Assembly: GCF_041807905.1 (NCBI RefSeq)
Contig: NZ_JBGVSA010000005.1
Location: 62,001 to 126,000 of the forward strand
Direction: 5' to 3'
From: JBGVSA01 sp041807905
Lineage (GTDB): Bacteria > Pseudomonadota > Gammaproteobacteria > Burkholderiales > Rhodocyclaceae
DNA length: 64,000 nt
The notes under the pieces were generated by a model. That model ran no database searches and was not told where the DNA came from. It saw only the letters and a program-made list of their open reading frames with translations. Positions 34,514 to 44,526 of the stretch are shown one piece after another (position 1 is the stretch's first letter; the number at the start of each line of letters is the position of its first letter). The position numbers and the translations under genes were made by a program.

Positions 34514-36084
34514 CGAGAAGCTCCGGCGGGCGAGGGCTTGTGCATTGAGTAGTGCGGCAACCGCAGGCTGATGACGAAACTGATCACCACCAGCACGGCA
34601 CAGCCAAGATAGGCGTGATGCACGCCGGTGACCAGCCCCTGTTCGATCTGGTGGACCAGTCCGGCCACGTCGAAGCCGAGCTTGTCGGCGAGCTGGCCCA
34701 GCAACTGGCGGTCTTCGTCGCGAATCAGCACCTGCGGAGTCTGCAGCAGCTCAACCACCTGCGGATCGGTGATCGCGCGGGCCGACATGGCGCGGGCGGC
34801 CTCGTGCGTGAAGGTGAGATTCACCGCTGCGGCGCCGGCGCTGGTGCCGATCATGCTGCCCAGCATGCGCATGGTCTGGATCAGCGCGGACGCTGAGCCG
34901 AGGTCCTTGCGTTCGACGCAGGCCTGGATCTGCAAGGTCAGATTGGGCAACTGGAAGCCCAGCGACAGGCCGCAGATTCCGAAGGCCGTCATGAGCAGCC
35001 AGCGGGGCGTGTCAGTATCCACGAAGACCAGCGCGATGCAGCCTACGAACAGCAGCGCCAGGCCGTAGCTCAGCAAGCGTTCGGGATTCTTCATGCGGGT
35101 CATCAGCCGGCCATTGGTGATGCTGCCCACGGTCACGCACACCAGCAGCGGCGTGAGCGTGACGCCGGCCGTGTTGGGCGACATGCCGAAGCCGCCCTGC
35201 AGCATGAGCGGCGAGTAGAACACCAGCCCGAACATCACCAGCCCTGTCAGGACGGCGAGCACCGTAAGCCGCCGCACGCCAGCGCGCGCGAACATGCCCA
35301 TGGGAATGACGGGCGCGTTCGAGTGATATTGGTGTCGCACGAACGTTACCGCCAGCACGCCGGTCGCGATGATGAGCCCGATGAACCAGATGTTGGCGAA
35401 GCCCGCCGACTGGCCTCTTTCAGTGCCCAGCAGCAATGTGGCGATGGCCAGTGCCAGCAGCACGGCACCCAGCCAGTCGACTGAACGGTTGCCGAAGTGA
35501 TGCACGATGCGCGGCAGGAATCGCCACACCATCGGAAAGGCCAGCAAAGCCACCGGCAGGTTGATGTAGAAGACGCTGCGCCAGCCCGCATGCTCGGTGA
35601 GCCAGCCGCCCAGCGCCGGCCCGACCGCCGAGGCGATGCCGAAGGTGGCGGACATCATGGCTTGCCAGCGTACGCGCTGCACGCGCTCGGGGAACAGGTC
35701 GGTCACGCAGGCAAAGGCCACGCCGGTCAGCATGCCGCCGCCGATGCCCTGCAGCCCGCGCGCGAGCACCAGTTGCATCATCGTCTGCGAGGCGCCGCAC
35801 AGGGCCGAGGCCAGGGTGAATAACACCACCGATACGAGCACGAAGGGTTTGCGCCCGTACAGATCGCCGAGCCGGCCGATGATGGGAATCAGCACGGCGT
35901 TGGTCATGAGATAGGACGAGGCGATCCATGGATACAGGTCGTAGCCCTGCAGTTCGGCAACGATGCGGGGCATCGCCGTGCCGACTACGGTGGAGTCGAG
36001 TGCCACGAGCATGATGACGAGGCAGATGCCGACCATCGCCCAGAGCGATTCGGCAAAGGTGCGCTGCTTGCTGGTTGCTGTCAT
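34510..36084 (-). CDS. MFS drug efflux transporter, DHA2 family (EmrB/QacA type)
   Basis: This 524-residue protein has fourteen predicted transmembrane segments, as expected for the 14-helix drug:proton antiporter family. Conserved motifs include LDSTVVGTAMPRI in helix 1, GRLGDLYGRKP between helices 2 and 3, and the antiporter motif C region GIASAVGPALGGWLTEHAGW. It is inner-membrane and driven by the proton gradient. No EmrA-type adaptor is adjacent. It is flanked by a MarR regulator upstream and an esterase overlapping downstream, a typical inducible efflux unit. Confidence 0.9.
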   Translation of the reverse strand: MTATSKQRTFAESLWAMVGICLVIMLVALDSTVVGTAMPRIVAELQGYDLYPWIASSYLMTNAVLIPIIGRLGDLYGRKPFVLVSVVLFTLASALCGASQTMMQLVLARGLQGIGGGMLTGVAFACVTDLFPERVQRVRWQAMMSATFGIASAVGPALGGWLTEHAGWRSVFYINLPVALLAFPMVWRFLPRIVHHFGNRSVDWLGAVLLALAIATLLLGTERGQSAGFANIWFIGLIIATGVLAVTFVRHQYHSNAPVIPMGMFARAGVRRLTVLAVLTGLVMFGLVFYSPLMLQGGFGMSPNTAGVTLTPLLVCVTVGSITNGRLMTRMKNPERLLSYGLALLFVGCIALVFVDTDTPRWLLMTAFGICGLSLGFQLPNLTLQIQACVERKDLGSASALIQTMRMLGSMIGTSAGAAAVNLTFTHEAARAMSARAITDPQVVELLQTPQVLIRDEDRQLLGQLADKLGFDVAGLVHQIEQGLVTGVHHAYLGCAVLVVISFVISLRLPHYSMHKPSPAGASR

Positions 36085-36114
36085 AGAGGGTGTGGGGCGT
36101 TTTTGTGTCTGGAC

Positions 36115-36558
36115 TCACCCGTGCGTGGCGGGTGTCGTTTCGGGCCGCTCGATCACGGCGTCGAGCAGGCGTATGGCCTGCATGACCAGCGCCTGCTCAT
36201 CGGGCGCAAGCCGTTCGAGCACATGGCTGGCGTGCCGATCGATCTCGGTGCGCAGCATGCGCGCCCGCGCATCGCCCGCGGCGGTGAGTGTGAGGTTGAA
36301 TGCGCGCCGGTCTTTCTGGCTTTGCGTGCGCTCCACCCAGCCGTGTTCGACGAGCTTGTCGATGGCGCGGCTGACCCAGCTCTTCTCAAGACTGAGCTTG
36401 CGGCCCAGTTCCACCTGCGACAGGGCGCCGTGCCGCAGCAGGATCAAAAGCATGCGGGACTGCGTGAGAGGGCCGTGCTGGACAAGCAGGCGACGCTGTT
36501 CGATATCGAAGAACAGCATCGTCTGCCGCAGCAATTCGGCATCGGACAAACTGGCCAT
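36115..36558 (-). CDS. MarR-family transcriptional regulator
   Basis: This 147-residue winged-helix regulator contains the recognition region SQVELGRKLSLEKSWVSRAI, followed by the wing VERTQSQKDRRAFNLTLT (D-x-R motif). MarR proteins repress efflux genes and release DNA when they bind phenolic or drug ligands. ATG 36558 is preferred over an in-frame TTG at 36591. The downstream efflux gene begins 30 bp after the stop. A dyad just upstream of the gene (36600-36622) is a likely self-regulatory operator. Confidence 0.88.
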   Translation of the reverse strand: MASLSDAELLRQTMLFFDIEQRRLLVQHGPLTQSRMLLILLRHGALSQVELGRKLSLEKSWVSRAIDKLVEHGWVERTQSQKDRRAFNLTLTAAGDARARMLRTEIDRHASHVLERLAPDEQALVMQAIRLLDAVIERPETTPATHG

Positions 36559-36599
36559 GGGGAGAAGCGATTGTGCCTGCGAAGGCCGCAATGCTAGTC

Positions 36600-36622
36600 T
36601 AGTTGGTTGCGTTTAGCAACTA
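36600..36622. promoter_or_regulatory. Candidate MarR operator
   Basis: tagttg (36600-36605) and caacta (36617-36622) form an inverted repeat of MarR-like size around 11 bp. A nested gttgc-gttta-gcaac dyad lies within it. The site is 42 bp upstream of the MarR start codon, a position suited to repression of the MarR-efflux-esterase transcript. Confidence 0.6.
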
Positions 36623-36653
36623 TTTGCGAGACATCGGCCGTGTGGACGGGAGA

Positions 36654-38099
36654 TCATTGCGTCGGCCCGCGCCAGACCGCCTCCACCGCCTGGATCATGG
36701 CCGTTTCGGCACGCTCCGGGTTGTTGCCGTTGACCATCATGACGAAAACCTGCCAGCGGTTGCGGGAATCCAGTACGTAGCCTGCGGCGCTCATCACGTT
36801 GTTGAGCGAACCCGTCTTGAGATACGCCCGACCGGCCGAACCCTGGTTGGCGAAGCGCCGGCGCGCCGTCCCGTCGATGCCGGCCACCGGCAAGGAGGCG
36901 ACGAATTCGGGCATGCGCGGGCTGCGCCACGCCGTGCGCAGCAGCGAGGCCAATCCTTCGGCGCTGATCCGCTCCGTACGCGACAGGCCGGCGCCGTTCT
37001 CCAGCACCAGACCCGGCAGCAGCAAGGATTGGCGGGCCAGCCAGTCGCGCATGAATTGCTCGGACGCCGCGTTGCTCGCTGCGCCGTTGCCATCGCGTCG
37101 CCCCAGTGTCAGATATAGCTGGCGCGCCATGACGTTGTTGGAAAACTTGTTGATGTCGCGCACCACATCGGCCAGCGGCGGTGACTGCCAGTTTGCCAGC
37201 CGCACTGCATCGGCCGGCACGCTGCCTTCGCGCACCTTGCCCGACCACGTGCCGCCCAGCCCTTGCCACAGATCGCGGAATACGCCGCCCGCCATGCGCA
37301 GGCCGTCCTGCACCGTCAGGTGCAACAGGCGTTCGCCGCAACTGGCCGCGATCTGGCCGCTCAGCGTCAGCCGCAGGCCAGCGCCATCGGCATCGAGCTG
37401 TTGCTTGATGCCGCCGCGCCAGTCCGGGCATGCCCCGGCCACGGTACGCACGCTGCTGTCGATGGTCAGCGGCGAGTAGGGCGTGACCGATGTCGCCAGC
37501 ATGGGTGTGCCCGCCGTGCCCGGCGAAAGGCGGATGCTGATGGCTTTGAAATTCACCAGCAACGCATCGGGCGTGGCGTTGTAGGCGCGCAGCGGCTGGT
37601 CGTCGAAATCCGCTCCCGCGGGCGGCTCTGCGGCGAACAGACTGCGGTCGATGACGAGATCGCCCTGGATGTCGCGCAGGCCGCGACTGCGCAGTTCGCG
37701 CAGCAATTGTTCGAGCCGGTCCCAGGTCAGCGACGGATCGCCGCTGCCGCGCAGGATGACGTCGCCGCGCAAGGTGCCATTGACGATTGGCGCGCTCACG
37801 AAGGCGTCGGTCGACCATGTATACGACGGGCCCAGGGTGTCGAGCGCGGCGAATGTGGTCAGTGTTTTCATGACCGAAGCCGGATTGAACGGCGTGCCGG
37901 CGTTGTGTTGCCACGTGGCCTGGCCGCCGTCGGCGGGGCCGCTCCAGAACGCGACTTCGCTGGTCGGCACGCGAGCCTGCTGCAGCGCTTGCGCAACGGC
38001 GCGCGGGAGTTCGGCGTGCGCGGCCGAGTGGACGAACGCGAAGGCCAGCACGGTGCCGCAGACGCGGATGGCAAGGCGAGAGATCGATGCAGGACGCAT
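36654..38099 (-). CDS. dacB: D-alanyl-D-alanine carboxypeptidase/endopeptidase (PBP4, DacB)
   Basis: This 481-residue low-molecular-mass class C penicillin-binding protein has a signal peptide of about 29 residues. The three active-site motifs are SVMK (75-78), SNN (320-322) and KTG (428-430). It trims or cleaves D-Ala cross-links of peptidoglycan in the periplasm. The length is normal for the family. ATG 38099 begins the signal peptide; an upstream in-frame start would add a charged extension. It lies 4 bp downstream of a LysR gene on the same strand, an unusual partner. Confidence 0.93.
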   Translation of the reverse strand: MRPASISRLAIRVCGTVLAFAFVHSAAHAELPRAVAQALQQARVPTSEVAFWSGPADGGQATWQHNAGTPFNPASVMKTLTTFAALDTLGPSYTWSTDAFVSAPIVNGTLRGDVILRGSGDPSLTWDRLEQLLRELRSRGLRDIQGDLVIDRSLFAAEPPAGADFDDQPLRAYNATPDALLVNFKAISIRLSPGTAGTPMLATSVTPYSPLTIDSSVRTVAGACPDWRGGIKQQLDADGAGLRLTLSGQIAASCGERLLHLTVQDGLRMAGGVFRDLWQGLGGTWSGKVREGSVPADAVRLANWQSPPLADVVRDINKFSNNVMARQLYLTLGRRDGNGAASNAASEQFMRDWLARQSLLLPGLVLENGAGLSRTERISAEGLASLLRTAWRSPRMPEFVASLPVAGIDGTARRRFANQGSAGRAYLKTGSLNNVMSAAGYVLDSRNRWQVFVMMVNGNNPERAETAMIQAVEAVWRGPTQ

Positions 38100-38103
38100 G
38101 GGT

Positions 38104-38979
38104 TCAGTTTGCGATGAGCGCCTCGAAGGCAAGCGCCGCGGCGCTCACCGGGCGGCGTGGCAGGCGCAGGCGATGCAGCATGCGCGTGATGCGGTCTTCC
38201 GGCAGGTTCAGCGCGACCACCCGGCCGACGGCCAAGGCGTCGCGCACGCAGATCAGCGGCACCATGCCGATGCCGGTTCCGGCGGCGACCATTTCGACGA
38301 TACCTTCGTTGCTGCCGACTTCGAGCTGACGATGTGGTCCGATGTCGCGCTCGGCCAGCGCGCGTTCGACCACCTCGCGGCTGCCCGAGCCGCGCTCGCG
38401 CATGATCCACATCGGCTCGCCCAGTACCGCGGCGTCGAGCTTCGGGCGGCGGCCGAGTGGAGACGACTTGGCCGCGATGATGACCATTTCTTCTTCTTGC
38501 CACGGGCGGACTTCGAGCCGCTCGTCGCGCACCGGGCCTTCGACCAGCGCGACATCCACGGCGCAATCGAGCAGCCATTGCGCCACGTGCTGCGTGTTGC
38601 CGGACATGAGCTGCAACTGGATGGCGGGGTACTGGCGCGAGAACTCGGCCACGTACTTGGGCAGCCAGTAGGCGGCGATGGTGGTGCTGGCGCCGATGGT
38701 GAGCTTGCCGCGATCGAGCGCGTAGAAGGCCTGCACCGCTTCAGTCGCGGCGCGCTCCATCGAGAAGATGCTGCGCGCGTACTCGTAGAGCACCTTGCCG
38801 GGTTCCGATAGCTGGAATTGTCGGCCGCCCCGATCGAGCAGCACGACTTCGAGTTGCGATTCGAGTTCGCGCACGGCCTTGGACACGGCCGGCTGGCTGA
38901 CTTCGAGCGCCTCGGCGGCGCGCGAGAAACTCTGTTGTTCGACGACGGTGGCGAAGATGCGCAGGAGATGAAGGTTCAA
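38104..38979 (-). CDS. LysR-family transcriptional regulator
   Basis: This 291-residue protein has an N-terminal winged helix (LRIFATVVEQQSFSRAAEALEVSQPAVSKAV) and a periplasmic-binding-protein-like effector domain (about 90-290) containing LTIGASTTIAAYWLPKYV, a wording shared with CysB/CysL/CbbR-like regulators. The effector is unknown. It is followed within 4 bp by dacB and preceded, 57 bp upstream, by ubiH on the same strand. It may belong to the long minus-strand series; its usual autoregulatory divergent partner is missing. Confidence 0.88.
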   Translation of the reverse strand: MNLHLLRIFATVVEQQSFSRAAEALEVSQPAVSKAVRELESQLEVVLLDRGGRQFQLSEPGKVLYEYARSIFSMERAATEAVQAFYALDRGKLTIGASTTIAAYWLPKYVAEFSRQYPAIQLQLMSGNTQHVAQWLLDCAVDVALVEGPVRDERLEVRPWQEEEMVIIAAKSSPLGRRPKLDAAVLGEPMWIMRERGSGSREVVERALAERDIGPHRQLEVGSNEGIVEMVAAGTGIGMVPLICVRDALAVGRVVALNLPEDRITRMLHRLRLPRRPVSAAALAFEALIAN

Positions 38980-39036
38980 GATGGCCGGTGACGCGAAAGG
39001 TTGATCGGGGCTGCACTGAGTGGGCGGCGCCCGGCG

Positions 39037-40209
39037 TCACGGCCACGCGCGGGCGCCGAACATCATGCGCTTGGCGACGAAGTGCCGCAGCGGCGGCGCG
39101 ATGTCGAGCGCCAGCAGGCCCGCGCCGCGCAGATGCTTCATGAGCGGGTTGTCGGTCGAAAAGGCGCGCACCAGCGAATCGGTGAAGCCGATGATGCCGG
39201 CGCGATCCACGCGTCGACGGCGCACGTACGCGGCCAGCGTCGTCGCGGCGCCGGCATCGCCCGTCGTGCCGAGTTCGTCAGCCAGTTCCCAGGCGTCGCG
39301 CAACGCGAGGTTGAAGCCTTGCCCGGCGACGGGGTGCAGCGTCTGCGCTGCGTTGCCCAGCCATACCGTACGTGCGCCGACGGGCTCGTGGCGCACACGC
39401 AGGCCGAGCGGAAAGCTGGCGCGGTCGCGCAGTCGGGTCAGGCTCACACGGTGTCCGCCGAATGCGCCCTGCAACGTGGCGAGCAAGGTGTCGTCGTCGA
39501 ACTGTTGCAGTTCGGCGAGGCGTTCCGGCGAAACCGTCCACACCACGGAATAATCCGCGCCGAGCGGCAGCAGCGCGATGGGGCCGTCGGGCGTGAAGCG
39601 CTCGAAGGCCACATGTCCGTGCGGTGCACGCGGAGTCACGCGGCAGAGCAGGGCATGTTGGCGGTAGTCGCGTTCGAACACGCGCGCGGTCGCCGTGTCG
39701 ACGGCCCCTTCGCAACACGCCGCGAGCCGCGCGTGGACGTCGCGGCACGTACCGTCGGCTGCCGTCAGCTCCAGCGAGACGTCGTCCGTGCCCGGGTCGA
39801 TTCCGGTCACGCGAGTGTCGTAGTCGATCTGGATGCCCGCATGCGCGGCAGCGGCGGCGAGCGCTTCGACCAGCAACGAGGCGGGCGCGACGTAGCCCAA
39901 CGCCGGTACGCCATATTCACTGCTGCGGATGAGCGTGCGGCCGAGCGCGCCGCGTTGCGACACGTGGATGGTGTCGATGTGCGTCGCGCCGCCCTCGGGC
40001 CACGCGCCCAGCGAATGCAACAACTGGCGGCTGCCGTGCGACAGCGCCAGTACGCGCGCATCGCGGCGCGTCTGCTCGGCGTTGCGCGCATCGAAAACGT
40101 GGACGCGGCGACCGTTGCGTGACAGGGCGAGTGCCAGCGCGAGGCCGAGCGGGCCGGCGCCGACGATGGCGACGTCGACGGGCGAAGCGGTGTCAGATGG
40201 CGTGAGCAT
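39037..40209 (-). CDS. ubiH: 2-octaprenyl-6-methoxyphenol hydroxylase-type FAD monooxygenase (UbiH)
   Basis: This 390-residue flavoprotein has the dinucleotide-binding GxGxxG near its start (VDVAIVGAGPLGLALALAL) and the second FAD motif GNAAQTLHPVAGQGFNL. The Asn in GNAAQTLHP, in place of the common Asp, is itself typical of UbiH. The enzyme hydroxylates the ubiquinone ring with oxygen and NADPH at the inner membrane. ATG 40209 overlaps the pepP stop by 17 bp, reproducing the pepP-ubiH order known from E. coli. Confidence 0.92.
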   Translation of the reverse strand: MLTPSDTASPVDVAIVGAGPLGLALALALSRNGRRVHVFDARNAEQTRRDARVLALSHGSRQLLHSLGAWPEGGATHIDTIHVSQRGALGRTLIRSSEYGVPALGYVAPASLLVEALAAAAAHAGIQIDYDTRVTGIDPGTDDVSLELTAADGTCRDVHARLAACCEGAVDTATARVFERDYRQHALLCRVTPRAPHGHVAFERFTPDGPIALLPLGADYSVVWTVSPERLAELQQFDDDTLLATLQGAFGGHRVSLTRLRDRASFPLGLRVRHEPVGARTVWLGNAAQTLHPVAGQGFNLALRDAWELADELGTTGDAGAATTLAAYVRRRRVDRAGIIGFTDSLVRAFSTDNPLMKHLRGAGLLALDIAPPLRHFVAKRMMFGARAWP

Positions 40210-41554
40210 CGTGCATGACCGATTCAATCTCGGCGATGGTCTTGGGCGTGCCTTCGGTGAGGATCTCGTGCCCTTCGGCAGTGATCAGCACATCGTCCTC
40301 GATACGCACCCCAATATTCCAGAAGGCCTCCGGCACATCGTCGCCGGGGCGGATGTAGCAGCCCGGCTCGATGGTGATGACCATGCCTTCTTCCAGCGCA
40401 CGCCATTGGCCGTCGGCGGTCTTGTATTCCCCCGCGTCGTGGACGTCCATGCCCAGCCAGTGCCCGGTACGGTGCATGTAGAAGCGACGGTAGCTGCCGG
40501 TTTCGAGCACTTCGTCGAGCGAGCCGTGCAGCAGGCCGAAGTCGAGCATGCCCTGGGCCAGTACCTTAACTGCGGCATCGTGGGTCTGGTCGTAGGTGCG
40601 GCCCGGTTGCGCCTCGGCGAGTGCCGCGTATTGCGAGGCGAGCACCAGTTCGTAGATGTCGCGCTGTGCGCCGGAGAAGCGTCCGCTGACCGGGAAGGTG
40701 CGCGTGATGTCCGAGGCATAGCCGTCGAGTTCACAGCCGGCGTCGATCAGCAACAGGTCGCCATCGCGCAGGCGGCAGTCATTGGCGATGTAATGCAGTA
40801 CGCAGGCATTGGCGCCGCCCGCGACGATGGACGTGTAGGCCGGGGCGGCGCTGCCGCAGCGACGGAATTCATGCAGTAGTTCGGCTTCGATTTCGTACTC
40901 GAAGCGTCCGGGGCGCGTGGCGCGCATGGCGCGCTGGTGAGCGCGGCGGCTGATCTGTGCCGCTCGGCGCATGGTGTCGACTTCGCTGGCGTCCTTGCGT
41001 ACGCGCATCTCGTCGAGCACGGCGCGCACGTCGCGCACCGTTTCGGGGGCGCGGACACCCGCGCGCGAATTGGCGCGCACGGCGTTGAGGGCATCGGTAA
41101 TGGTCTTGTCCCACTGGGCGTCGTGGCCGAGCGAATACCACAGAGAGGCTTGATTGCCGATGAGTTCGGGCAGGCGTTCGGTCAACTCTTCGATGCTGTA
41201 GGCCTCGTCGAATCCGAATGCTTCGCTGGCTGCGGGCGGGCCGTAGCGGAAGCCGTCCCAGATTTCGCGCTCTTCATGCTTGGGCCGGCAGAACAGGATG
41301 CTGCGCCCCTCGCCCGAAGCGGGCGCGACGAGGACGACCACGGCTTCCGGTTCGGTGAATGCCGAGAGGTAATAGAAGTAGCTGTCGTGCCGGTACGGAA
41401 AGCCCGTGTCGCGGTTGCGCGCACGCTCGGGAGCCGTTGGCACGATCGCCACGCCGCCGCCAGCGGCCTGCATGCGCGCGGCCAGAGCGGCACGGCGCGC
41501 AACGAACGGTGCGGTGTCCGGGTTCGGCCGACGCAGGGTTTCGGGTGCGTTCAT
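40193..41554 (-). CDS. pepP: Xaa-Pro aminopeptidase P
   Basis: This 453-residue M24B metallopeptidase has an N-terminal AMP_N domain (residues about 15-150) and a pita-bread catalytic domain. The five dimanganese ligands are visible: Asp in LIDAGCE, Asp in ASDITRTF, His in RTGHWLGMDVHD, Glu in ITIEPGCY and Glu in VRIEDDV. It removes N-terminal residues preceding proline in the cytoplasm. It begins 48 bp after the murU stop and overlaps ubiH downstream, so one operon running from ybeZ is plausible. Confidence 0.95.
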   Translation of the reverse strand: MNAPETLRRPNPDTAPFVARRAALAARMQAAGGGVAIVPTAPERARNRDTGFPYRHDSYFYYLSAFTEPEAVVVLVAPASGEGRSILFCRPKHEEREIWDGFRYGPPAASEAFGFDEAYSIEELTERLPELIGNQASLWYSLGHDAQWDKTITDALNAVRANSRAGVRAPETVRDVRAVLDEMRVRKDASEVDTMRRAAQISRRAHQRAMRATRPGRFEYEIEAELLHEFRRCGSAAPAYTSIVAGGANACVLHYIANDCRLRDGDLLLIDAGCELDGYASDITRTFPVSGRFSGAQRDIYELVLASQYAALAEAQPGRTYDQTHDAAVKVLAQGMLDFGLLHGSLDEVLETGSYRRFYMHRTGHWLGMDVHDAGEYKTADGQWRALEEGMVITIEPGCYIRPGDDVPEAFWNIGVRIEDDVLITAEGHEILTEGTPKTIAEIESVMHDAHAI

Positions 41555-41602
41555 GGTGTTCTCTCTCTGTATCTTCGGACCGCCAGCGGCGGGTTCGCGC
41601 CG

Positions 41603-42288
41603 TCAGCGGGCGCGCAGTGTCTCGTCCAGTTCTCGCAGGCGTTCGGGGGTGCCGACGTCGATCCATCGACCGTCAAGCAGCTCTCCGCTCACGCGGTTCG
41701 CCGCCATGGCCTCGCGCAGGATGGGCGCGAGCTTGGCGCGCTCCCCCGGCACGATGCCGGCGAACAGCTCGGGCCGGTATACGCCCACGCCCGAGAAGGT
41801 CAGCCTGGATTCGGCCTCCTGGCTGACGGTTCCGTCCACGCCGAGCGCGAAGTCCCCTGCTGTATGGTGGGCCGGATTCGGCACGAGCGCGAGGTGTGCA
41901 TGCGCGCCACGCGTTGTCATGCGGGTCAGCGCGCGTGCGGCAAAGCCGCGGAAATCCAGGTCACAGAATACGTCGCCGTTGACCACCAGGAAAGGCGCGT
42001 CGCCCAGTAGACCCAGCGCCTTCGCGATGCCGCCGGCGGTTTCCAGCGCCTCGCGCTCGGGCGAATAGCGGATCTGCACGCCCCACGCGCGGCCGGAGCC
42101 CAGCGCGGATTCGATCAGGCTACCCAAGTGGGCGTGGTTGATGACGATATCGTGGAGGCCGGCCTGCGCGAGCCGTTCGATATGCCACACGATGAGCGGC
42201 TTGCCGCCGACTTCGAGGAGCGGCTTCGGGCATATGTCGGTGAGGGGCCGCATGCGTTCGCCGCGCCCGGCCGCAAGAATCATCGCCT

Positions 42289-42292
<4 letters not shown>
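41603..42292 (-). CDS. murU: N-acetylmuramate alpha-1-phosphate uridylyltransferase (MurU-type nucleotidyltransferase)
   Basis: This 229-residue nucleotidyltransferase begins MKAMILAAGRGERMRPLTD, with the signature G-x-G-x-R-M-x-P-L-T and the lysine of KPLLEVGGKPLI. The metal-binding Asp lies in VVNGDVFCDLD. Short length and wording match MurU, which makes UDP-MurNAc in the peptidoglycan recycling route of many proteobacteria. Its ATG overlaps the stop of the PhoH-like gene. Related mannose- or glucose-1-phosphate transferases are an alternative, but they are usually longer. Confidence 0.85.
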
Positions 42293-43341
<1,049 letters not shown>

Positions 43342-43444
43342 TTTGCCGCAGGTCAGCAGGCTGCGCCAAGGCGCGACTAAGGTGAGGAAGGCGGCAGCGT
43401 CCGCCAGAGCTTTGCTTTCAACAACCAATGAAAAGGGGTGAATC

Positions 43445-43753
43445 ATGGCGTCAATCAAGGACAAGGTCGTAGACGGCGGTCAGTCGGTACTGGACGAGGC
43501 CGAAGCTGTCATGCAGGAAGCCGAAAGCCTGCTGGCCAATGTCGGCGAAAAGGGCGAGGCTGCCATGGCTCGCGTGGCCGAACGGCTGAAGGTGGCGCGC
43601 GAAAAGCTCATTGAATTCGAGCGCGTGGCCGTGGCAAAGACCAAGGAAGCGGCCGTGGCCACCGACGAGTACGTCCACGACAATCCCTGGAAGTCGATCG
43701 GCCTGGCCGCGGCCGTCGGGGTGGTCGTGGGTGTTCTGATCGGCCGTAAATGA
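43445..43753 (+). CDS. DUF883/ElaB-YqjD-type ribosome- or membrane-associated protein
   Basis: This 102-residue protein has a long charged amphipathic helix (residues 10-75) and a C-terminal hydrophobic anchor (SIGLAAAVGVVVGVLIGRK). That is the architecture of the ElaB/YqjD/YgaM family, inner-membrane proteins that bind ribosomes in stationary phase in E. coli. AAAGGGG precedes the ATG. The last codons overlap the start of the next gene. Three small genes with this order correspond to the yqjD-yqjE-yqjK operon. Confidence 0.88.
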   Translation: MASIKDKVVDGGQSVLDEAEAVMQEAESLLANVGEKGEAAMARVAERLKVAREKLIEFERVAVAKTKEAAVATDEYVHDNPWKSIGLAAAVGVVVGVLIGRK

Positions 43754-44178
43754 GCAGCGGACTGAGCGCCCGGCTGCGGCGCATCAGCGCTCACGTGGTC
43801 GCGCTGGGCTCGTCGCACCTGCGCCTTGCCGGCCTGGAGTGGCAGCAGCAACTGCGTCGCCAGCTCAGCATCCTGGTATGGCTTGCCGCCGCAATCGTGT
43901 GCGGCGGCATGACCATCCTGCTGATCACGCTGTCCATCGTGGCGGCGTACTGGGATACGCCGCAACGCGTGACAGTGGTACTGGCGCTCGGAGCGGTGTT
44001 CTTCGTGGCAGCACTGGGGATCGCGCTGGCGATCCGCCACGTGCTGCACAACGCCCCGGTGCCCTTTGCGTCGCTGCTCGAAGAGCTGCGCCGTGACGCC
44101 GAGATGCTGGGTGACGATGACATGCTCGAAGACGCACCGGAGGATCTCGCCCCGCCTGTCGTGCAGGAGAAGCCATGA
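43750..44178 (+). CDS. Phage holin family membrane protein (YqjE-like)
   Basis: This 142-residue protein has two hydrophobic helices at about residues 42-66 and 76-96 and an acidic C-terminal tail (DDDMLEDAPEDL). It matches the YqjE/holin_3_6 type family, which despite the name is a cellular membrane protein. It overlaps the YqjD-like gene upstream by 4 bp and the YqjK-like gene downstream by 4 bp. Its function is not established; co-expression with stress-related YqjD is known from enterobacteria. Confidence 0.85.
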   Translation: MSSGLSARLRRISAHVVALGSSHLRLAGLEWQQQLRRQLSILVWLAAAIVCGGMTILLITLSIVAAYWDTPQRVTVVLALGAVFFVAALGIALAIRHVLHNAPVPFASLLEELRRDAEMLGDDDMLEDAPEDLAPPVVQEKP

Positions 44179-44447
44179 GCGCCAAACGCAAGCTGGAAAT
44201 CGAGATGACGATCCTGCAGGCGCAGATTCATCGGCGCGCGATCCTGCATGACGTCCAAGGGCTGCGCGAAGCACTGACGCCGATGCGTTCGGCATCCGGC
44301 ATGCTCGCCGGGGCGTTGTCGCTGCTGAACCTGCGACGCAGCCTGCATCGGCATGAAGGCGAAAAGCGCAGCCGTTGGACCTTGCGCGCGCTCGTCATTG
44401 GCTACGTGCTGGCCAAGCGATTGATGCGCAAGTCCGGCTCCGCCTGA
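44175..44447 (+). CDS. YqjK-like small protein
   Basis: This 90-residue basic protein is the third member of the operon, overlapping YqjE by 4 bp. It has a positively charged N-terminus, a moderately hydrophobic middle (MLAGALSLLNL) and a basic C-terminus (VLAKRLMRKSGSA). Position and size fit YqjK; sequence evidence alone is weak. A strong hairpin terminator follows 25 bp after the stop. Confidence 0.7.
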   Translation: MSAKRKLEIEMTILQAQIHRRAILHDVQGLREALTPMRSASGMLAGALSLLNLRRSLHRHEGEKRSRWTLRALVIGYVLAKRLMRKSGSA

Positions 44448-44472
44448 AACGGTCGTTTCGTCAGGGCAAAAC

Positions 44473-44503
44473 AAAGGGCGCGACCCTCTCGGGCGCGCCC
44501 TTT
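44473..44503. terminator. Bidirectional terminator between yqjK-like gene and miaB
   Basis: The 10-bp stem aaagggcgcg / cgcgcccttt closes an 11-nt loop. It is followed by T-rich sequence on the plus strand and preceded by A-rich sequence (aaaacaaa) that gives U residues on the minus strand. It separates two convergent transcripts. Confidence 0.88.
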
Positions 44504-44526
44504 CCCTTTATGCCGGTCTGGCGCGC

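Noticed and set aside
39100..39400. Loss of the FAD-contacting Asp in UbiH (GNAAQ instead of GDAAH)
   Set aside because: Asn at this position is normal for UbiH, including the E. coli enzyme, so it is not a defect.
43750..44178. Holin-like protein as a sign of a prophage
   Set aside because: It belongs to the cellular YqjE family inside a yqjD/E/K-like operon, and no phage gene is nearby.
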